64,000 bases of DNA from Datnioides undecimradiatus (lineage: Eukaryota > Chordata > Actinopteri > Lobotiformes > Datnioididae), in assembly GCA_008933995.1 (NCBI GenBank), contig WARS01000015.1, positions 16,004,957-16,068,956 on the forward strand. Reading direction: 5' to 3'. The translations under genes and the position numbers were made by a program. Of the stretch, positions 13,993 through 26,300 are shown in pieces; position 1 is the stretch's first letter, and every line of letters begins with the position of its first letter. The notes under the pieces are model-generated. The model was not told the DNA's origin and ran no database searches. It saw only the letters and a list, made by a program, of their open reading frames with translations.

Positions 13993-14174
13993 CTGGCCTC
14001 TTCAGGCACACACACACACACACACACATGCCTGCACAAAAACACACACACACACACTGCTGAAAAAAAGAGTCAGCATTATTTTGTGGATTTGTTTTGG
14101 TCTGGTGCAAAACACAAGTCTCATTGGCTCTGGTGTACCTCGTAAAGTGCACACACACACAAACACACACACAC
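13993..14174. repeat. CA-rich microsatellite cluster
   Basis: Several (CA)n runs (about 13993-14028, 14040-14058 and 14146-14174) separated by unique sequence. CA-rich sequence continues loosely to about 14390. Confidence 0.85.
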
Positions 14175-14409
14175 AGCAGATGCAAACCACACCAGCACAT
14201 GCAGACATAAAAACAGCCAACACACACGCATGCATGAACACACACTAGGACATGCACACACTGAATCACAAAACACACAATGAAGCACACAAACTTAACA
14301 CAACTTTTACACAAACTCTAACACAATATACACAAAGTCACTCAAACACAAACATGCACATGCACACACACGTTCACACACACAACGTTTCAAATATTTA
14401 CCCACTCAC

Positions 14410-14521
14410 CTCGCCTGCAGCAGTCCAAGGGCGTCTCGGTCTCTGTTGAGGATGCCGCTCAGTGTGTGCGTGTCTGTGTGTGTGTGTGTGTGTGTGTGCG
14501 TGAGTGTATGTGTGTGTGTGT

Positions 14522-14567
<46 letters not shown>

Positions 14568-14860
14568 GCGTGCCAGCGACAGCGGTAGTGTGTTGTGGTG
14601 TGTTGGTGAGTGCTGCTGTCGCTGTGGAGTGAAGAGGGAGAGACAGACAGAGGGAGGAAGAAAGAGAGGAAGGGAGGGAGGTAAGGTGTGCTCTCCCTGC
14701 ATCCTTCTTCTTCCTCCTCCTCCTCCTCCTCCTCCTCCCCAGTCAGCAGGAGCAGCAGAGTGGCAGCAGAGGGAGAAGGTGGGAGGATCAGAGGAGTTGG
14801 AGGAAAAAAAAAACAGGAGCAACCCTGGCTGGTTGCTCTTCTTTCAGTCTCTCTGACCAT
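14410..14860 (-). other. adamtsl2: candidate 5'UTR exon of adamtsl2
   Basis: The minus strand has a strong donor at 14410 (GGCGAG|gtgagt) behind a non-coding, purine-rich and TG-rich stretch, about 7.6 kb upstream of the adamtsl2 start-codon exon. That exon opens with an acceptor at 6821, so at least one upstream untranslated exon must exist, and this is the best candidate seen. The stretch carries a (TG)n tract at about 14461-14565 and a CCT repeat at 14704-14738. The 5' limit is a guess. No protein reading is claimed. Confidence 0.4.
14461..14565. repeat. (TG)n microsatellite
   Basis: Long TG run with a few interruptions, inside the candidate adamtsl2 5'UTR exon. Confidence 0.92.
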
Positions 14861-16140
14861 TTTTTCAGACTGGGATTATTGCTATGTCATCTTAAACTGA
14901 CTGGATGTTCAAAAAAAAAAAAAGGCTGTGCAAATACAAACTGGTTAAACCCTTCAAAGGATTTATATAAAATCCATATCTACTTAGCACCTTAGTTTCC
15001 TAGGGAATGTGTTGTCAGGGTGAAGAATAACAAGAGACAGACAAACAAATGGACAAAGATGCAGAAAGACAAACAGATTGGAGGCAAAGGGGAACTATAA
15101 CCTATTTCCCACAGTGCTCTCCTCCCCAGGGTCCTCTGCCTCCACACTGAGCTGAAACATCAGTTTCCAGAAGAAACTTTCTCATTCAGTTTTCTCAGGT
15201 TGCACTGATATGGTTTTTTTTCTTTACAACTTCAGATTTGTTGTACAATAATAGGCCGATGCTAAGAATCAGTACTGACTGTTAATATATTATTGCTTCC
15301 TTTTTTCTCACTTCACATTTTAATGTTGTGAATATGTGCCTAACCAAATTGTGAAAATGTTGGAAAAGTTGTTTTATGTTTGTGGAAAAAAAAAATCAGG
15401 GGGGACTTTGAGTTTGTTAAATTGGGTTTTCGGTCTTTCATTGAGCAACTCCGATGATGGTTAGCAGATGCAGTCAAAAAAACAAGTAGGACAAATTTCA
15501 GAAGAAGAAAGACAAGATGCCACAAATTGACATATTTAGATTTGTAGACTGAAAACTTGCTGTGTGAAAATGCCACCGCTCCATTCTGATCCTGCACACA
15601 AAGCAAAGTAACAAAGTAATGCAAGTCATTCAATACAGTCCACCAGACGGTAAGGGCATGACTCTCATGAAGCTGACACAGACAAGAGTCTATACCTCTC
15701 GTATAAAATATCATCATAAAAAAAGATAGAGACCTAGAATGGGTTTTGCCAGCCTCTAAACACTATTGCCTCCTGAAGATAACCTCCTATGATTTGTGCT
15801 TTGAGCTTCCTGGAATCTTAAATAGGGATACCATTTTTCCAAAAGACAATGCACGTCTTGATTGCTGCTCAGTCTCCACACCTGCAATCCATCTACTCAT
15901 CTTCTCTGCAGTATAGCAACCCTAGTCCTTTAGCCTTGGCGCCAGACTGTCGTGGATCACTACCTGCCAGCCCGGGGTCCCCATAGGAAAGCAGAGTATT
16001 CTGAATTTTTTAGTTCACGATCATTGTTACTATTGTTAGTAAAGGATGTGCTAGTTACTAGGGAAGGCAACAACACCCTAGACTCGAGAATCCAAAAGGA
16101 AGAGAGTAGCTGAAACAACACCCCACAGTTCTCAGGCTCT
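14861..16140. other. intergenic sequence left of the transposon remnants
   Basis: No gene, RNA or recognisable repeat was found apart from A/T runs. The promoter of adamtsl2 should lie near the left edge of this stretch if the 5'UTR exon call is right. Confidence 0.45.
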
Positions 16141-16150
16141 ATGATGGTGC

Positions 16151-16245
16151 ATTCCCGAGACCTTCTTAACTACTCCATCTTCGTGTATCTAGATGATATT
16201 TTGATCCTTTCCAGGAACATCAGGGATCCCATCCAACAATGTCTG
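16151..16245 (+). mobile_element. Ty3/gypsy-type reverse transcriptase fragment
   Basis: One short open stretch encodes DLLNYSIFVYLDDILILSRN. This contains the YLDD catalytic box of Ty3/gypsy reverse transcriptases with its usual flanks (a DLLN-type helix before and an ILIxSR motif after). No LTRs, integrase or gag were recognised around it, and the frame is lost on both sides, so it is a dead scrap of roughly 100 bases. Confidence 0.7.
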
Positions 16246-17105
16246 GGTCATTCCAGAATTGGAAGACAATTTAGGGATCAAAACTTTTGAAAAATCGACC
16301 CATTATTTTATAATTTTCTTTCACATATTTAAGAAAACCAGGTAATAAACCATCAAATAATTTGATTCGTCCAGCTCAAGCATCAAAGGTACACTTTTGA
16401 TGAGATGTTTTATTGGTTGTGCACTATGTTTCGTGCAACCCTGTTATGAAGACTCTTTCAGATAAAACTTGACATATTGATTTAAGAAACTTTTCAAATC
16501 TAGCTTGCCCAACTTTTCAATAGCCACATGCTTTTTTAAAACTAATTTCAGTATTAATTTTCAAATATTTGTTTAAAACCATTATGCATCAAATCATTAA
16601 AACTATTAAAAAGTCAAGAGGTCAAACCCTCATGAGTTTAGAAAATCATTTAATATTATTTTAGTAAAAATGATATGGTAACAGGGTTGAAATTACAGTA
16701 ACAGGGTTGTGCAAAGTAACAGGGTTGAATGGACACATTACTTTTGATTGTAGATCATAACATAAATGTGACAAATGAATACTCAGAACCACAGAAATGT
16801 TGTTTAATAACATCTTATGTCATATATCAACCTGCAATGCTTATGATTCAATGGTTTACATATTTGAAATATTAGGTTTCGCTGCTTTCTCTTTTATATA
16901 ACTGTAAACTATAACTAGCTGTAAATGTATAACATCTTACATAAACATGTCAACAAGACCACAAACTGGATCTGACCAAATATACAATAGGCAAAACATT
17001 AGGAAAAACAGTATTACAGTAGGCCGAGAACCTGGCTTTAAATTGAATGAAGATATCAAAAATAGTCATGAACTGATTAATACTTTAGAAACCTGATGTC
17101 CAGAT

Positions 17106-20100
17106 TTAATTTTCGTGGTTGGCCAAAGTATCCCATACCTCTCTTGCAATGGCCTTGTGGCGTGAGGTAACATTCTCTGGGGAAGGAATGAGGGTCAGCA
17201 TATCCTCGAAGGGATACCAACAGAGATCATCCCTCAATGGCCAGAAAAAAAGGATTTTCCCCCACTTTCTGCATACATTTCACCTGGCAGTGGGTCTCAT
17301 TCACCTCCTGGATGATGCCTGGATAGATTGTGTGATTGTACACCAGGGCACACCATTTCCCCACAGTGTCTGGACTGTGCCATTGCACTTCTTCTGGTGT
17401 GCTGTGTATGGGATCTTCTGTGTGGTTATGTATGGGATTAAAGCTGAAGCACTTTTTTGGCAGTCACACCCCAGATTCCCTGTTGCACAGCACATGCAGC
17501 TCATGTCACGGTAGAGAATCTTGCCAGGTGAAAGAGCGACCACCTGGTGGAGCCTCATCGTGGACAGTACGGCTGGAAGGTCAGCTGGCATTTCTTTCAT
17601 TGCATCCTCCACAGCTTGCTCCTGAATGTAAAACAATTTCACCTTCGATTGTCCCTCGCTCAGAGCTTGGTAAAGGGATAATGCAGTGGGGATATCAACC
17701 CCTTGGCTGACAAGCCTGTCGGCCCTCCTTTTCAATGTGCCACCCACGCCATCTGGGGCACCTTTGCCATGGCTAGCCTCGAAATAGTTCCAGGTTCCTC
17801 TTGTAAACCCCTTCTTGAAAATTTTAGTACAAAAGAGGTAAAAATTACCACGTTGCTTGTACTGTGTGCATGGACCATCACTAAAAAAATGTATGGCTAT
17901 CACATCGGGGCACCTCTCTCAGATTTCCTTCAGGATGGGCTCCAGGTGTTGCCATATGGCAGGTGGTCCCTTCAATCTGGATGCTGATACAGTGCAGAAG
18001 GAGGTAGGGGCAGATGCCCCCCCCAACCAGATAGTAAACCCCAGTGTATAAAGTGGCCTGTTGGTGTGATGCACCAAAATGTAAAGCTCGTATTTCAGCA
18101 CTGTGCTTGCAGCTGTAGTTTTCTGAGAAGTCAATATGGACTGCACATTCGTTTGCAGGGAGGTTCAGCTTCAACTTCTGGAGCAAAATGCTAAACGTTT
18201 CCACCAACTCTTGTTGAGAACATTCAAATTCTTTTTCCAAAGTGATCTTTGAGGCTACTCCAGGATCATTTTTGTGCTTTTTGTCCACAGTTGCCCACTA
18301 AAGGTAGATGATACTATCAGTGGCTTTGTAGTGGCTTGTGAGTGTATAGGTCTTATTGCTGCACTGCTCACATTCCTCATACATACATGTCAGCCATCAC
18401 ATGTGACATGACATTCTTGTCATGTCACATGTGATGGCTTGGGTCAGGCTCTCCAAATTGGATGTGTCGATGACATGCATCTGGTGAAGCTTTTTGGCAA
18501 TAAAACCTAGATTTTCATGCTGTTTGCACATGCATGTTTCTCAATCTGCCAATGTTGGATGCACAACCCAGTAGGGGCGAAGTGTGCAGAACAGTGAGTA
18601 TGATAGACAGAGGTTGGTCTGCTCAGCCAAGAACTTCACATGGAGGTTCTTCACTGAATCTACCAGTAATCTTTTCTGCATTTTCTTCTTTTCTTTTGTC
18701 ACTGTTTGCTTTTTTCCTGTTGTGATCCTGCTGACATCATCACGTAAAAAGAATGATCTCACTGTTGATCTCAGTGTCGCAGCAATCCCCCCATGTTTCT
18801 TCTTCTGGTACCTGCAGACATTTTTATTTCCAAGTTTTCTCCACCTTCTCCTTGAAAATCCAAAAACCTCCTCTGCCAATCTTTGTAGCCTGTACTTCTT
18901 CAGGATTTTGCTGGCGACTATTCCTGCAATTGCTTGTCTGTCACTCTCTCTCTTTGAAACTGCGTACTTGGTACGTACTTCTTCAGCTACTGCTGTGTGA
19001 AATAGCACGGTTCTTCTTAAGGATGTGCCCGAGATTTGCCGAATCAACTTGTTGACTTTGAATCTTGGAGGTGGATTGTCCTTTTTCAATCGATGGAGAC
19101 GCTTTCTGTATTTTTCTGCTCATTGTTCAACTTTCCTCAACTGATCCTGTAGTTTCTGCAACTCCCTATTTAATTTTGCTTTGGCAGCCCTCCTTTTTCT
19201 TCTGCCAAGATCATGTTGCCTAAAAGAAACATATAAACATATTGTCACTAAAACATTTCAATTGCTATAAATAGACATCACCAGCCATTAACTGTAACGA
19301 TATCAATACTTTCATATTTGATGTGTGCTTACACTAACTTGCATTCCTCAATAACTTAAACTGCTGTCCTGACCTTGAGGTCCCAGGCTAAGGGCTGACT
19401 GGAGATTCTAGGCTGACTGGAGGGGTGTTTAATCCTTCAAATACCCTTTTCCTGGCATTACACCTCTTATGACCCTCTCTCCACTTTTTTTGCTGGGCAC
19501 GCTGCTCTCTCAAACTGCAGCCGTTTTGCCTCTTTTTCTTCCCTGTTTCTACATCTTTCCTCCACTTCTCTCTCTCTTTTTCTAAGTACTGCTGTCTCCT
19601 CTGTTCATCAGCATCACGCCTGGCACGGTACTGTCTCTGCTTTCTAGCAGCAATCAGTGGTGTGCGAGAACTCTGTAAAAATCAGTCAAAGATTTTTAAA
19701 ATCTCTATTGTAAATAATCTGAACATGAACACTTAAAAACAGTTGAGGTCATGTTTAGTTAATAATCCCATCCATGTAGTTATTGCAACACTGACATACT
19801 TATGTTACCTGGTGGCAATAAAAGAAAAAAATGGCAATTTATGTTCTGGAAAATATGGCAATACATTTAAAACAAGTAAATTATGCTAAATTATATGTAC
19901 ACATTTGATTTTACTATAGATAATGGGCTGTCCCTTCTGAGTGAACTGTAATTACAGTTACAGGGTTGCAAGTAACAGCGTTGAAAATCAATGCTAATGC
20001 ACTAATGTTAGCTGTTTTTCAGAAATAGATGCTAGCTGGGGAATGTAATGTTACTGTTAGTGTCAAGGACAGACTTAGTTACATTAATAAATACATAAAA

Positions 20101-20230
20101 CTTTGAATTAAGTTGTCATATTCTGATAATATGACTAACAGGGTTGCGTTGGTTAGAGTGACACAATCAGTCAAGGCTGAAAAAATGGGAAAAATATGAA
20201 AAAGAGAGGACATACCTTTGGTCTACCCAT
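17106..20230 (-). pseudogene. decayed transposon-like gene of an unnamed fish family
   Basis: Reads on the minus strand as: mini-exon 20230-20216 (MGRPK, then gtatgt), exon 19672-19374 (basic, AARKQRQYRARRDADEQRR), then one long segment from 19219 to 17106. The long segment holds a coiled basic part, a Cys-rich part (CMCKQHEN, CEQC), a DDE-like core (HIDFSENY, FFSDGPCTQYK, EASHGKGAPDGVGG) and a C-terminal end (FFWPLRDDLCWYP). I recall this architecture from many uncharacterised, repeated fish and invertebrate proteins, but I cannot give a family name. The copy is dead. It has at least six in-frame stops, one inside a palindrome at 18392-18439. It also has frameshifts at the C run 18017-18024, between about 17340 and 17400, and at the A run 17245-17251. 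At least two stops look like CGA-to-TGA changes. The catalytic role is inference. Confidence 0.72.
18392..18439. repeat. perfect 22-bp palindrome with 4-base loop
   Basis: The arms 18392-18413 and 18418-18439 are exact reverse complements around the loop TTCT. It sits in the Cys-rich region of the decayed transposon gene and places a TGA in frame. The extra residues interrupt what should be a short DMT-to-CMYEEC spacing, so the second arm looks like a templated inverted duplication. Confidence 0.85.
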
Positions 20231-20334
20231 GGTGTTAGCATAGGGCTTGATGATGTCATTTCCTCTGTGTCACCTGACTCACTATTTTTCTTCTTGTTCT
20301 GCTGCAATGCTAAAAACGTTTCAGTAACAGTTGC

Positions 20335-23300
20335 GCACATGTTGTGGGACACAACTTCAGTACATCATTACTATTATTTAAAATATGTTGATAATTACAC
20401 TAATTGTTTTAACAATTACAAGAGACACATATCAACAAAATTATACAAAAAAAAGTGTATTTCAAACTTATTTTAATGGTTATATTTGGCATGTAAGTTT
20501 GTCATCAAAGAAGGTGGGACAAGAGAAAAATGCCAGTTTAGGGGGTGCTGGAGATCTGTTTAGTATTTTTAATAATATTTTGAAACATATTTTCCTACAA
20601 TCATATTCACATTTTGCTTCAGCACAAGAACAATTTACACAACAAGTGCATGTCTTAGTGTTTTGTGCTTGGATTGTTTGATTTTTTTGGGTGGGACAGA
20701 AAATGTCCTCCAGTTCTGGAATGTCCCGTCTGCTAAATGCTGCAAAGGCCTTTTGAGAGTAATCTGTTCATTTAGGCTGAAAAGTGTGAGTTCTAAGTGA
20801 GTTCTGTCAGCCACCTGAGTTGCATCATTAAAGGCAGGGAGGTAAAGACAAATCCTGAAACGATTCAAGATGTTGCAAAGCAGCTGAATCCAACCCCTGT
20901 GGAGCAGCTACAGTGGTCCCTTGTCCCTTTTCCAACTTGACGCTTCATTTGTGACTACAGTTGAGTTGTTGCACCACCTACCTAACATCTGCTATCCCCT
21001 TCACTTTTCCTTCACTGCCTTTGCTAAATTACAGAGATGCGTCACCTCTGCTACAGTATTGGTCCAGCCCTCTTGCCTTCTTATTTTGGAGATGGATGCT
21101 TCTGTCACTAGCCTCGGGACCTTTTCTGGTTCAGAAAAGGAACATTTACTGTTCAGGGACCTTTTCTTTTAAGATGTGAGTTTGCATTTGAACTAGACAT
21201 GGAGACGTGGAGACATTACTTACTGGATAAGAGTTACAGGCCATTATGTAACAGCTTGCACTACCTTGTCTACAATCCTGACATTTTCACAGTGTCACTG
21301 TGGACCTCAAATATCAGCAGAGTTCAAACATCAAGACCCATGTAAAACTCAACCTTCATGATGTGGATCATACTATGACAGGACCTGGTGTTACTATACT
21401 ATGACCTGGTCTTGAGAACATGGTAAAGTTTTGCATTCAAAACTGCTTTTAACTGTTCAGGTCAATTACTCCTTTTATGTGATGGTGACCTGGGATTCCT
21501 CCCTGTCTGTAACACTGAGAAAGACAGAGAAAGCCAGAAACAGATGGAAGGACAACAGTTCAGGCAGAGGAATGACAGGCAAGGAGAAAAGAGTGATGAG
21601 ATGAGAGGAGGACGAGCAGACGTCTGAGGACCACCATGTCTGCCCACCATGTCGTCTTCCCCTCTTTTTGCTCATCTGTCTGTCTCCCTCCCTCTGACTT
21701 TATTACAATTTCTCCTCTTCTCGCTCTTGTTTTTCTCTCTTTTTCTGCTGTTTTTTCTCACCCCTCCCTCTCCTCCTCTATGTATGTTTCGCCCTCTCCT
21801 CTCTCAGTCACACTCCTTTCTTCACTACTCTGTTTCTACAGCTGTTTCTTTGCAGCTTTGCACTTGCTCTCTCAATTACTCTCTTTTCCCTTTCTTGATC
21901 TCCCATTCAGTTCTGTTCATGTATACTGCTAAGTTCATAATCACACAGATTTTGTGTGTTATGTGACTTTGATGATTTGGCAACACATCTGGTTACTAGT
22001 GCATTTTAATAATCCAGGTCATGGAATTTTAATGGAAATGACACCACTGGTGTTGGCAAATATGCCTTGAGCAGCTACTCCTGTCAGAAATCTTTGATCT
22101 CTTAGACTCTCATTCTTTATCCCTTCATGGTCTCTTATCCTTTTCAATCCATTTCTCTCCTTTGTCTGCTGCTAGTGTGTCTGTTGGCAACGTTAGCAGT
22201 CGCTTTGCTCCATCACTAGATTCATAAGCAGATAGACAAAGTTCAAGGAGGCTGCCAGACATGAGGAATAAGCCCCACCCACCATTGCCACCAATTAAAG
22301 CCCACCACCCTCCACACGACACAAAAACAAAAGCTACAGAGAAGCCATGTTCCATGAAGGCTTACAACGCTCCCATGGGTGTGTTTTTGTGTGTGCCCAT
22401 TTGCAGCATGCCAAACAAAGTCTGGAGTCATTAGGGTTGGCACATGCAGACAAAAGACCAATTAAAGGCGTTATAAACACAACCACAGCAAGAGGGAAAA
22501 ATGAAATAAAAAAAGCACTCCAAGTCACTCTAAAATGTGTGAAGCAAAAAGTACTTCTTCCTGAAAACACTTGGATGGAAAAATAGATTTAAAAATACAT
22601 AAAGACAGAAGTAAACTTGGAAGTTCAGTGTGTTCATTGCAGTAAAAGGAGTGTCATTAGTTTTTCTCTCTCTCTAATGGAGTACAAACAACAGCAAAAA
22701 TACCCGAATATAAACACCAGCACATCATCACAGGTAAAAACCGCATCTATTTGAACACTATATGTACTATATTTTACACTATATTTTAAATGGAAATTTC
22801 AGTATTAATAAACCCAGACAGTATTTTCTCATGTTGTCATGTCTGAATGACATCTAGGGACAACAAGTTTTGAAATCAGTCCAGTGTAGAACAAGTTGTC
22901 AGATGAAAAACTACAATGTATGGCAATTTATGTAAACTAGTGCAATCACACCCTGTCAATGTCCACTTTTTGCCACTGACAGGCTCAGATTGTTGTTAAA
23001 ATTGTCTGGCAACATTATGGAACAGAGAACTCTCTGAAATCTAGTAACAGTGTTTAGAGGAGAGAGGAGCGCTGTGAGTTTGTTGTTTGGAAGGACAGAA
23101 ATTGGCACTTAGTGTTCTCTAAAAGATTAGAAACAACAGTTCATAGCTGTACATTTCTGAACTGTGGCTACAAAATGTTACACAACACTTTGATCAAGTT
23201 TCATAGGTTGCCTTTGTCAGGTAAGCACATGCTGAAATTGTGGCTTGTTGTGCTACAAATGGATGCTAACACTGCTCTGATCAATCATTTTAACCAGGAT

Positions 23301-26300
23301 AATTTTGATGACAACAATCTGAGCCTGACAGTGCCAAAAAAAACTGGACCGACAGTGAGGAGTTGCCCTAAATTATGCATTGTAGCCCATTTCCCAGGGA
23401 ATGGGTCAATCAGTACTAGACCAGTTACAAAAACTGCTGTTCTCACTGTCATTTGGCCACCAAAAGAAGGGGTATAGGTTAAGAAAATACCCAAGTTCTC
23501 CTTTAAGTACTCCTGAGTAGCCTTTTTACATGATTGAAATGATCCTTAATTAAAATGCAATGGTAATATGTTGTGTTTTCCTCCAACCATATTGTTAGTA
23601 CTAAAATTCCTTCAAGAAAACTATATAACTATCACTGTTGATGAAAGCTCTGTTTCTTTGTTATACATTCTTCTGTGCAATGAAATGTTTTATCAATGGA
23701 ATTAACTGTAATAAACTGTTGTGGACAGAAGAGGTTGGTCTGAGAGTTTTTGAAACTATCCAGAATAAAACAAGGCTTAACTTTTAATTAAAGTTTGACA
23801 AAGTAGGAAAATGGCCAAGAGTCTCTTTAAGGGAAAAATATAATTTCCTGCTTATTAAGTCATTTTATATGATTAAATGGACAAATAGGGGATTTTATTA
23901 CAATCTAAATCAAAACAAAGAATGAAAATAAAATGTCTGATTAATTAAAAAGTACAACAAAAACGTCACGGTCAAGGTGACCATTTACTGACAAGGTAAA
24001 ATAACACCAGATCTGAAGTGAATTGTTCCACTCACACTGGTTCACGGTTCACAGTTGTCCTGAGTGACTGGCTGGCTGAAACATAAGTACTGCCCTCCAA
24101 TTATTTATGAAAGAAGGCCCGAGGGTCAGCGGTCACAGCTATTTATTACTGAATCAAAAGGAAGCCCGGTGTTTTTTCAGATGCATACAGGAAGTCTGCT
24201 CTACATTCCCACACTAACCCGCCGTGTTTAGACTGAGGGGTCCTGAGGTGAAAGTCACCACAGGCCACAAACTCTCCTGGACAAGAAGAATTGAGGGTCC
24301 TCACATTTCACTGCCACAAAAACATAGATTAACTAGACATTTAGTGAGTCTAAGAGCTACACTAGATGAGCATTTTTCCTACATATATGTAAATTCTCTT
24401 AGCAATGCCTACTGACTGAGATACTCTTAAGACTGTCTGGACTAAATTTTTGTTCGTCTGAATACTGACGTGAGAATGGTCACTGGCGGTAAATCTGAAA
24501 TCGTGTTATAATATTTATCATAAAAAAAACTGTACGCAGCATCATAGACCCTCTGCCAAAATAAATGTTGACATTAAAATTATGTTATCTATGCTTTTCT
24601 TCCAGCAAATTTAGGATTTGTATTCAAACAAGTATTGATATATTTTTTAAAAAAAAAATCATTTAACTTTTATCAAGAAAAGACACTGGCTTTAACTCTA
24701 GTCACTAGTTGTTATCTAGTTAGTTGTTAAAGTTAAGTTAAATTCATACATCTTATGTCAATGGTAAGGGCTGTAAGCTGTAAGGGTCTATATTATGTAA
24801 ATGTCATCATGTGCGCATGCCTACAAGGGTCAGCAACCAAAAAAATTAGGACAGCACGGACTGTACACATGAACTACATACAGTCTATAGACTAAGAAGA
24901 GCTGCATGAGCAGCACTGACCTGATGTCCATTTCTGTGCCCATTGTACTGTATGTTAGGGCCTTTAACCTTCCAGCCTTTCTCCCACTTTCACATTGTAC
25001 ATTCCAAGGACACCAAGGACTTGAGGTTGGGGTTGGGCGTGTAAGGTCATCTGATGGTACTAAGGAAGCCTCTACAGCGTCAGTTTACCTCACTGTAGCA
25101 AATTAGTTTTCTTGCACAGGTGGGTAGGACACACCTTCTGGACACACTTCCAGAAGGACATTCTTCTCACAGAAAGTGGCAAACCCCCTGCTGAGTCCCG
25201 CAGTGGGAAACCAAAGGTCACTGAGAGTGACCTGCACCACAGTAGAACCAGTTAAGCACTTGTTACATTATGATGACCTGAAGTGTTTTGTATATGCACA
25301 TGAAGAAGTACAAAATACTCCATGATCTTTGTCTGCTTTCTAAAGCACTTACTAGAATGGTTGGGTTCAGGTGGGAACAAAGAGGTTGGAGACCCCTTTT
25401 GAACACAACAAATCTGCAGTGGCAGTGTTTTCCAAAACCATCGGCCCTGGGAGTTTGTTTCCAGAGCTGGCCTCAGCAGCTCAGGTTACTGAAACACTCT
25501 GAGAATTTGAGGCGTGGGGTAAAACCCCTTAGCAATACTGCACCCTTTGTGTCGCTTCCTCAAGCCCCTTAGCAGGTGTAACAGCTGAGGGGAGAGCAGA
25601 GGAGGGCAACTGCTGCCTCAACACCATCACGGGCTTGTTTAAGACGTTCACACAGAAATCCTTTTTGGGAACAACAGCGCAATGCAGAGTCAAATATGGC
25701 TTCACTAACATGAGGCAAACAGAAATTGGCCTTATGTGGAACAAGAACACTGTTTATAAAAACCTGTCTTTCACAAGAGGCTGTCTCACAAGACTCAGCC
25801 AAAAAAGTCACATTTAGACCAAATTATATAAATTATGTTCTTTATTCATCATCATCATAGAGGAAATATCTTGTTTTTTTAGGCAGTGCAAATGACAAAT
25901 TACTGCTACTCATTATTTGTTGTTTTGCCACTGCCAATTTTGCCGTTTGACCGTTGTGAGGCCTAATTGTTCCACAGTCTGTCAAACTGCCCTTGTGCCC
26001 CTTGGGAATCAGGATATTTATGGATTAATTGTTAATTTACATAAAGTGGGGATCAAAAATCTGTGACCACCCTTATTGAGTTTTCCATTTCACTTGAGTA
26101 GAAAAGTAGTCTCAGACTTTTGGTCCCCACTTTATATTAGGTTTGAGCTGTACAGTCTATCATACAATAATGGTGAATGTAATCATGTTTGTTTGCTGAA
26201 AAGCTACATGTGAAAAAAACCTGGCAATGACGTGTTATTACAGAAACAATGTCAATGGGACTTCAGACATTGAGGATGCATTGGAATGGATTATGTGAGA

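Larger units (their letters stand above)
6822..14409. other. long first intron of adamtsl2
   Basis: About 7.6 kb without coding exons. It contains microsatellites (9583-9630, 10555-10590, 13993-14058, 14146-14174), a perfect 17-bp hairpin at 8528-8570, a palindromic RFX-type site at 8995-9008 and one copy of a dispersed repeat at about 11400-11650. Several short open frames are present, but none has family similarity or splice structure. Confidence 0.6.
16435..20334. mobile_element. probable extent of the decayed transposon
   Basis: The left limit is GCAACCCTGTTATGAA at 16435. The right limit is a related complementary sequence ending at 20334 (TTCAGTAACAGTTGC on the plus strand). Between them, TAACAGGGTTG occurs at 16679, 16699, 16717 and 20136, with degenerate copies at 19958 and 19973. 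These could be terminal and subterminal binding repeats. No convincing target-site duplication was found, so the boundaries are tentative. Confidence 0.4.

Noticed and set aside
13910..14314. Open frame rich in Cys and Val on the minus strand
   Set aside because: It is translated CA/TG microsatellite, with no splice structure or family similarity.
14459..14860. 133-codon minus-strand open frame with poly-Glu and Thr-His repeats
   Set aside because: It is low-complexity translation of GGA and TG repeats in the presumed 5'UTR exon, so it is not called as protein.
15340..15717. 125-codon open frame on the minus strand
   Set aside because: No recognisable domain, codon pattern or splice signals. 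It lies in AT-rich intergenic DNA next to transposon remnants.
17119..18051. Plus-strand open frames over the decayed transposon
   Set aside because: They are antisense shadows. The minus strand carries all recognisable family motifs.
21636..21966. Overlapping hydrophobic open frames of about 100 codons
   Set aside because: They arise from a pyrimidine-rich block that gives Ser/Leu/Phe-rich translations in all frames.
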